Shown here: positions 60,005-64,000 of the stretch, one piece after another
Layout of the letters: each line of letters opens with the position of its first letter
Position numbering within the stretch: position 1 is the first letter of the stretch
NCBI GenBank assembly: GCA_030159075.1
Contig: BROG01000803.1
Location: forward strand, 200,001-264,000
Reading direction: 5' to 3'
Length of the DNA stretch: 64,000 nt
Source of the DNA: Atrina japonica
Lineage: Eukaryota > Mollusca > Bivalvia > Pterioida > Pinnidae
Made by a program: the position numbers and the translations under genes
The notes under the pieces: model-generated
What the model saw: the letters and a program-made list of their open reading frames with translations, nothing else
What the model was told of the DNA's origin: nothing
Database searches by the model: none

Positions 60005-60235
60005 GTTAGAGCACCGCACCTTGAATCATGAAGCCTCTTACTTCTGGTAACGTAGGTTCGAGCCCCACTGGACTCTTAGCGAATCTAAGATTTTTTTTTT
60101 TTTGGTGTGTGTGAGAATGTTTGCCAGTCTATTTGCGGAAGACCGGTTATCTCTTGCCAGTTAACCGGGTTTTCTCACCATTATAATCTGGCCGCCATCA
60201 TACACAAAAAATTGTTGAGTGTGGCTTAAACATTA
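60005..60235 (+). mobile_element. SINE-B, near full length
   Basis: Head 'ccaagtggttagagcaccgc' with A-box-like and B-box-like ('ggttcgagcc') parts, body 'accgggttttctcaccatta', tail 'aaaattgttgagtgtggctt'. The best plus-strand view of the family. Confidence 0.8.
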
Positions 60236-60550
60236 TTAGAAATACAAGTATAACATAATCACAATAAAGTCAGTCTCTGTGTCACATATCGCCAAAAATG
60301 ATTAGATTTATATTTCAGTTTAATTAGAAGACCTATGAAAGACATAAGATAGTTCAGCAAGCATCAACAGAATTACATTTCCTGGCTTGTTTAACAACAT
60401 TTTTTTCTCTCTTCATACTCGAATTTTCATAGCAGGAGTAAAGGCGTACAGGTCTACATTTTTTGTTTTTGTTTTACAAATGTCGGTGTTTTTAAATTAC
60501 AGGACGCTACTAATTACCAGACAAAGAGATAACGAATGGGAGCTTCTTAC

Positions 60551-60596
60551 CCAGTGCATTCCGCAGTAGTCCCAGGTAAAGTATATAAATATTCAT
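60551..60596 (-). CDS. Paralogue copy 3, signal-peptide exon
   Basis: The ATG at 60596 starts MNIYILYLGLLRNALG; donor GTAAGAA; 46 nt, phase 1 out. Joining directly to 58081 stays in frame and gives signal peptide plus stalk plus TM. No GCC, WSC or Methyltransf_FA exon was found in the 2.5-kb interval, which is filled by E1, intron sequence shared with copy 2 and a SINE-B. Confidence 0.65.
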
Positions 60597-61203
60597 CTCG
60601 ATCACAGTTCCTCTTCCCGTGTATGTTTATGTGTATTTTACTGCTTGTGTGTCTGGGGGTTCCCAGGTGAAATGTTATGTAACAGTAATGTATCTTAAAT
60701 ATCATTTCTTATCCATCCATGACGTTACTACTATGATAATATGTTCTGTCAGAGAATGTGATTGCTGTAATTAAATTTAAAACATTTAAGTTCTTTGATC
60801 TGTTGCATGTTTATTTATTATTCATCATTTTTCATCGCGTTTCTTGTGTTAGAACTTCTTCACTATACGACAGTACATATGCATTTAATGGATAAACAAG
60901 TACCAAAAAATTGCACACGGCGCCCAGTATAAAAAGGTATCCTTCTGTGAAGTCTATTGGGAGCACAGACTCGCAGAGATTGTTTGGTGCTCCTCGAGGT
61001 GTCCTTCGGGACATTAACAATTTAACATTTGTACAGTCAAAAGATGACCAGTTATGGTATAAACATAATAATGCTTATGTTCCCATAAACAATTGTCAGA
61101 TTCCACTTGACGACATTTTTGATAGTTCATTTTCAAATAATATACCAACAATTTCTAAATGTTCTGTCAAAAATTGTAAAACATGTATATATTAATAACT
61201 GAT

Positions 61204-61692
61204 CAAGTGTTCACCAGCAATCTGACAAATAAGCATTACAACACCAGAAGCTGGGATAATCTAGACTGCAAATTATCTAACGTTGTTAGATAACTGATAA
61301 TTGAGTGTACATTGTGTGGTTTGATTTATGTTGGCGAAACTAAGAGGCCCTTAAATAAAAGAGTATCTGGTCATCGATTCGAAATTAATAATGGGGGTAA
61401 CCAGATACTCTATCGACATTTCAATTCTCCAGACCATTCCATCTTATCTATGACAGTGCGTATAATTGAAAAAATATACCACTGGACCAACAATCCCACA
61501 TTGAGTACCCCCTTCCGTATACAACGTGAAGAATTTTGGATTAAACATCTTGGCACTGCGTATCCCTATGGATGTAACGATAATATCCAAAGTGTAGGCA
61601 ATCTATCAAGCCCACTGTGTAATGGTGTTAATGTGATGGAACTTTTTAATTCTAACGTAAGACGTCAACGAAGTCACGGACATCGTTCATAA
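61204..61692 (+). pseudogene. GIY-YIG endonuclease domain of the Naiad-like element
   Basis: 'CGLIYVGETKRPLNKRVSGH' carries the GIY-YIG-type core (I-Y...Y-V-G, then R-x3-R-x3-H). The region before it has 'NKHYNTRSW' with a His likely to belong to the CCHH motif of Penelope endonucleases, together with the Cys residues at 61160-61190. One stop interrupts the frame at about 61290. The part after the core includes 'REEFWIKHLGTAYPYGCND'. It would nick target DNA for target-primed reverse transcription. Confidence 0.8.
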
Positions 61693-62135
61693 AACCGACC
61701 CTACATACATGATGTCACTTGTTAATCTCTTTTACCTTACGTTAACAAAAAATTGGGTCTTCATCACATTCGCAGCAAACTTTATTCTGTTCCTTTTACA
61801 AATCTCAATAAACTTTTTCAAGAAGCAAGAATGAACCCCTTCACGGATTTTTCAACCCCAGAATACATACTGAACTCCATTATAATGGACATCGCTTATC
61901 ACAGACTGTTTAAGCCTGCACGCGTTACAAACGATGACTGTTCTGAACAGAAACGTCTTTTCCTTAAACTTAAATTTACAAATAAAGGCAAAGACGCTTT
62001 AAATATTGGCAATGTTCTAAATCACAAAAAGTTCAGTCCTGTATTCCACCATATTTTAAACTGAAGACCACGCCTTGCATTTCATATAGCTATACACCTA
62101 GCATCGCATCCAAGCTATTCAATTACAAACAGGTT

Positions 62136-63751
62136 TTGCAGTGCTTAGACATCAACCATTTTCTACACAACACTGTCACATGTTCATGTGCTTCATCTCC
62201 TTTCAAATACAATCCTATCGGGCATGTCATTACCGGCGACGTTTCTATTGTTGAAAATGAAAGCCTCAAATATCTTATTTTAACGGGCCCTAAATACCAG
62301 GAAGCCCGTTCCTTTAATTGGCGTCAGAATTACTGTTTAGTTTTGGATTTTGTCGAAGATTATGCCAGACGATGGGCCAAACATGAAGACGTAGAACCAG
62401 ACACTTTGTCTGGATGGTTGAAAGCCATACGATGGTTGATAAAATCTCGTATTCGACAACTTAAAGGGAATATGAAAACACGTTTTCCTTCTGTATTTAA
62501 TGATCCAGAAGTAGTAACTGAACTGGATAGATTACATGACCAATATGTACTGGTACCAGCAGACAAAGCCTCAAATAATATAGTTTTTATTTGTAAGGCA
62601 CATTACTTTAATTGTTTATTAGAAGAACTTGTGTTTAATACGAATTCTGGAAATCCTACATACACATGTAGCTCACTTTCAAAGGACGAGATCCTTTAAA
62701 ATCACCTGTCCGTATTACGCTCATTTGATATACCTACAACGGATACCGATTTCGAGCTACCAGATTTATACTGAATACCTAAACTTCATAAAACCCTATA
62801 TAAGCAAAGATACATAGCAGGATCTAGCAAATGTTCTACCAAACCTTTATTTTTACTCCTTGCCAAGATATTGACAGCCGTTAAGGAGAAACTTCAACAA
62901 TACTGTACAGTTGCTTATTCCAGAAGCGGTGTAAATCAGATGTGGATACTTAAAAATTCTAAACAGCTTTTAGAAAATTTGAAGGCACACAATTTTTCTC
63001 GAATTCACAGTATCAAAACCTATGACTTCTCTATACTCTTTACACTACTATTCCACATAAAAAATTAAAAGAAAGACTTTTCAGCATCATAGACAACTGT
63101 TTTTTTCACTAAAGGTGGTACCCAAAAATTTAAATATCTAGTGATTGGCTATCAGGATACTTATTCCGTCAAACACCACTCTGATTCTACACATACATAT
63201 ACTGAAGTTGATATAAAAAACATGCTGGAATTTCTAATAGACAATATATTTGTAATGTTCGGAGTCGTGGTCTTTCAACAAACTGTCGGCATTCCTATGG
63301 GAACCAATTGTGCTCCTTTATTGGTCAACCTGTTCCTTTATTCATACGAAGAAACTTCATTCAGAAACTGCTGAATCAAAAGAAGAAAAAGTTAGCGGTG
63401 TCCTTTAATTTGACATTTAGATATATCGACGACGTTTTGTCAATTAATAATGACAATTTTCATACATATGTCAATGCGATATATCCCAGCGAACTAGAAA
63501 TTAAAGATACAACAGAATCAAGCACACGCGCTTCATACTTAGACATTTTACTTAATATAAAGACAGACGGGAAATTAGCAACTAAGCTATACGACAAACG
63601 CGACGATTTCGGCTTTCCCATCTTAAATTTTCCACATTTAAGTAAAAATATCCCTCATTCACCCGCATATGAAGTTTATATTTCACATATGATCCGATAT
63701 GCCAGGGCATGTACAACATATGAAGATTTCATATACGAAAACCGCGTTTAA
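62136..63751 (+). pseudogene. Reverse transcriptase of the Naiad-like element, frameshifted
   Basis: CxC linker (NTVTCSCASSPF), a fingers region with 'DQYVLVPADKASNNIVFICK', palm motif 'IPMGTNCAPLLVNLFLYS' (about 63288-63340), and catalytic YIDD at 63422-63433 followed by 'DVLSINND'. The C-terminal part holds 'YDKRDDFGFPILNFP' and 'IRYARACTTYEDF'. At least four frame changes occur (near 62700, 62815-62870, 63065-63140 and 63360). Penelope RTs are sisters of telomerase RT. Confidence 0.85.
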
Positions 63752-63790
63752 TGTCAACGTTCCGCAAATTTTACGGTCGGTATAAGAGTC

Positions 63791-64000
63791 TTGTTTGCGA
63801 CTACTCTGTTTCACTAAGTGAAATGTTGAGGTTGTTGAGACGTCTGTACCAATTGTGACGAGGATACACTCTTCTCTTATTTCATTGGACTTGACTGTGG
63901 ACTCACAGCGGGTGTGACCGGTCGACAGGGGATGCTTACTCCTCCATGGCACCTGATCCCACCTCTTGGCTTCCAGAGGCCCGTGTTTGTCCATTTTTAT
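63791..64000 (+). repeat. T-tail repeat, runs off the window
   Basis: Follows the Naiad-like element; shares all T-tail blocks with 55243-55530. Probably the 3' non-coding part of the element or a repeat regularly attached to it. Confidence 0.65.

Larger units (their letters stand above)
60840..63790 (+). mobile_element. Naiad-like Penelope element (N-terminal GIY-YIG, C-terminal RT)
   Basis: Domain order read directly: N-terminal region with 'KCSVKNCKTC' (60911-61195), a GIY-YIG-type endonuclease (61204-61692), a linker with a CxC motif (CSC, 62181-62189), then reverse transcriptase (62300-63751). Canonical Penelope elements have the endonuclease after RT. The permuted order plus CxC is the published hallmark of the Naiad/Chlamys clade, Naiads being common in invertebrates. 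Frameshifts and stops break it. It begins where similarity between the upstream flanks of copies 2 and 3 ends. Confidence 0.85.

Noticed and set aside
60005..60080. tRNA gene
   Set aside because: A-box and B-box-like motifs are present, but the acceptor stem does not close and the sequence continues into a SINE-B body.

Overview
The window is animal DNA, most likely from a bivalve mollusc. Evidence is low coding density, AT-rich sequence, spliceosomal introns, long (AT)n/(GT)n microsatellites, two tRNA-derived SINE families, several MITE-like families, a Ty3/gypsy (Mag/Steamer-like) retrotransposon, Penelope-like retroelement copies, and secreted or membrane protein modules typical of molluscan gene expansions. 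The species cannot be named from the sequence alone. Nothing here is prokaryotic. All splice models are read by eye from GT/AG signals, frame and comparison between paralogues; there is no transcript support.

Layout. 1-7 kb: repeats, microsatellites and a duplicated promoter-like segment. 7.4-9.2 kb: a two-exon minus-strand gene for a small secreted Cys/His-rich peptide resembling the oyster Cvsi serine-protease-inhibitor family. 9.9-16.2 kb: a dead Tc1/mariner transposase, SINEs and MITEs. 16.5-18.7 kb: a cluster of CRE-like sites inside a perfect 47-bp inverted repeat, followed by three copies of an exon-like unit on the plus strand. 19-22.5 kb: mostly repeats.

22.6-60.6 kb: the core of the window, a tandem array of three minus-strand paralogues of a predicted type I membrane protein. 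The fullest copy (copy 2, 40.7-48.7 kb) encodes a signal peptide, a GCC2/GCC3 (ephrin-receptor-like) Cys module, a WSC-like module split over two exons, a Methyltransf_FA (farnesoic acid O-methyltransferase-like) module, and one last exon carrying Ser/Thr-rich decapeptide repeats, a short Cys cluster and a transmembrane segment. Most introns are phase 1, so modules can be dropped without losing frame: copy 1 (22.6-37.6 kb) has no visible GCC exon, and copy 3 (56.4-60.6 kb) joins the signal peptide straight to a stalk of about 37 decapeptides. Copies 2 and 3 also share intron and flanking sequence, so they come from a segmental duplication. Copy 1 carries apparent frameshifts, and copy 2 has lost one donor site.

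Mobile DNA is heavily nested. A Ty3/gypsy element (32350-36991) with identical 144-bp LTRs and a 5-bp target duplication sits inside a SINE that has its own 14-bp target duplication, within the long first intron of copy 1. A near-complete but frameshifted Penelope-like element (about 60.8-63.8 kb) has its GIY-YIG endonuclease N-terminal to the reverse transcriptase, with a CxC motif between them, the order described for Naiad elements. Fragments of it recur at 29-30, 38 and 54.6-55.2 kb, one of them split by a microsatellite.
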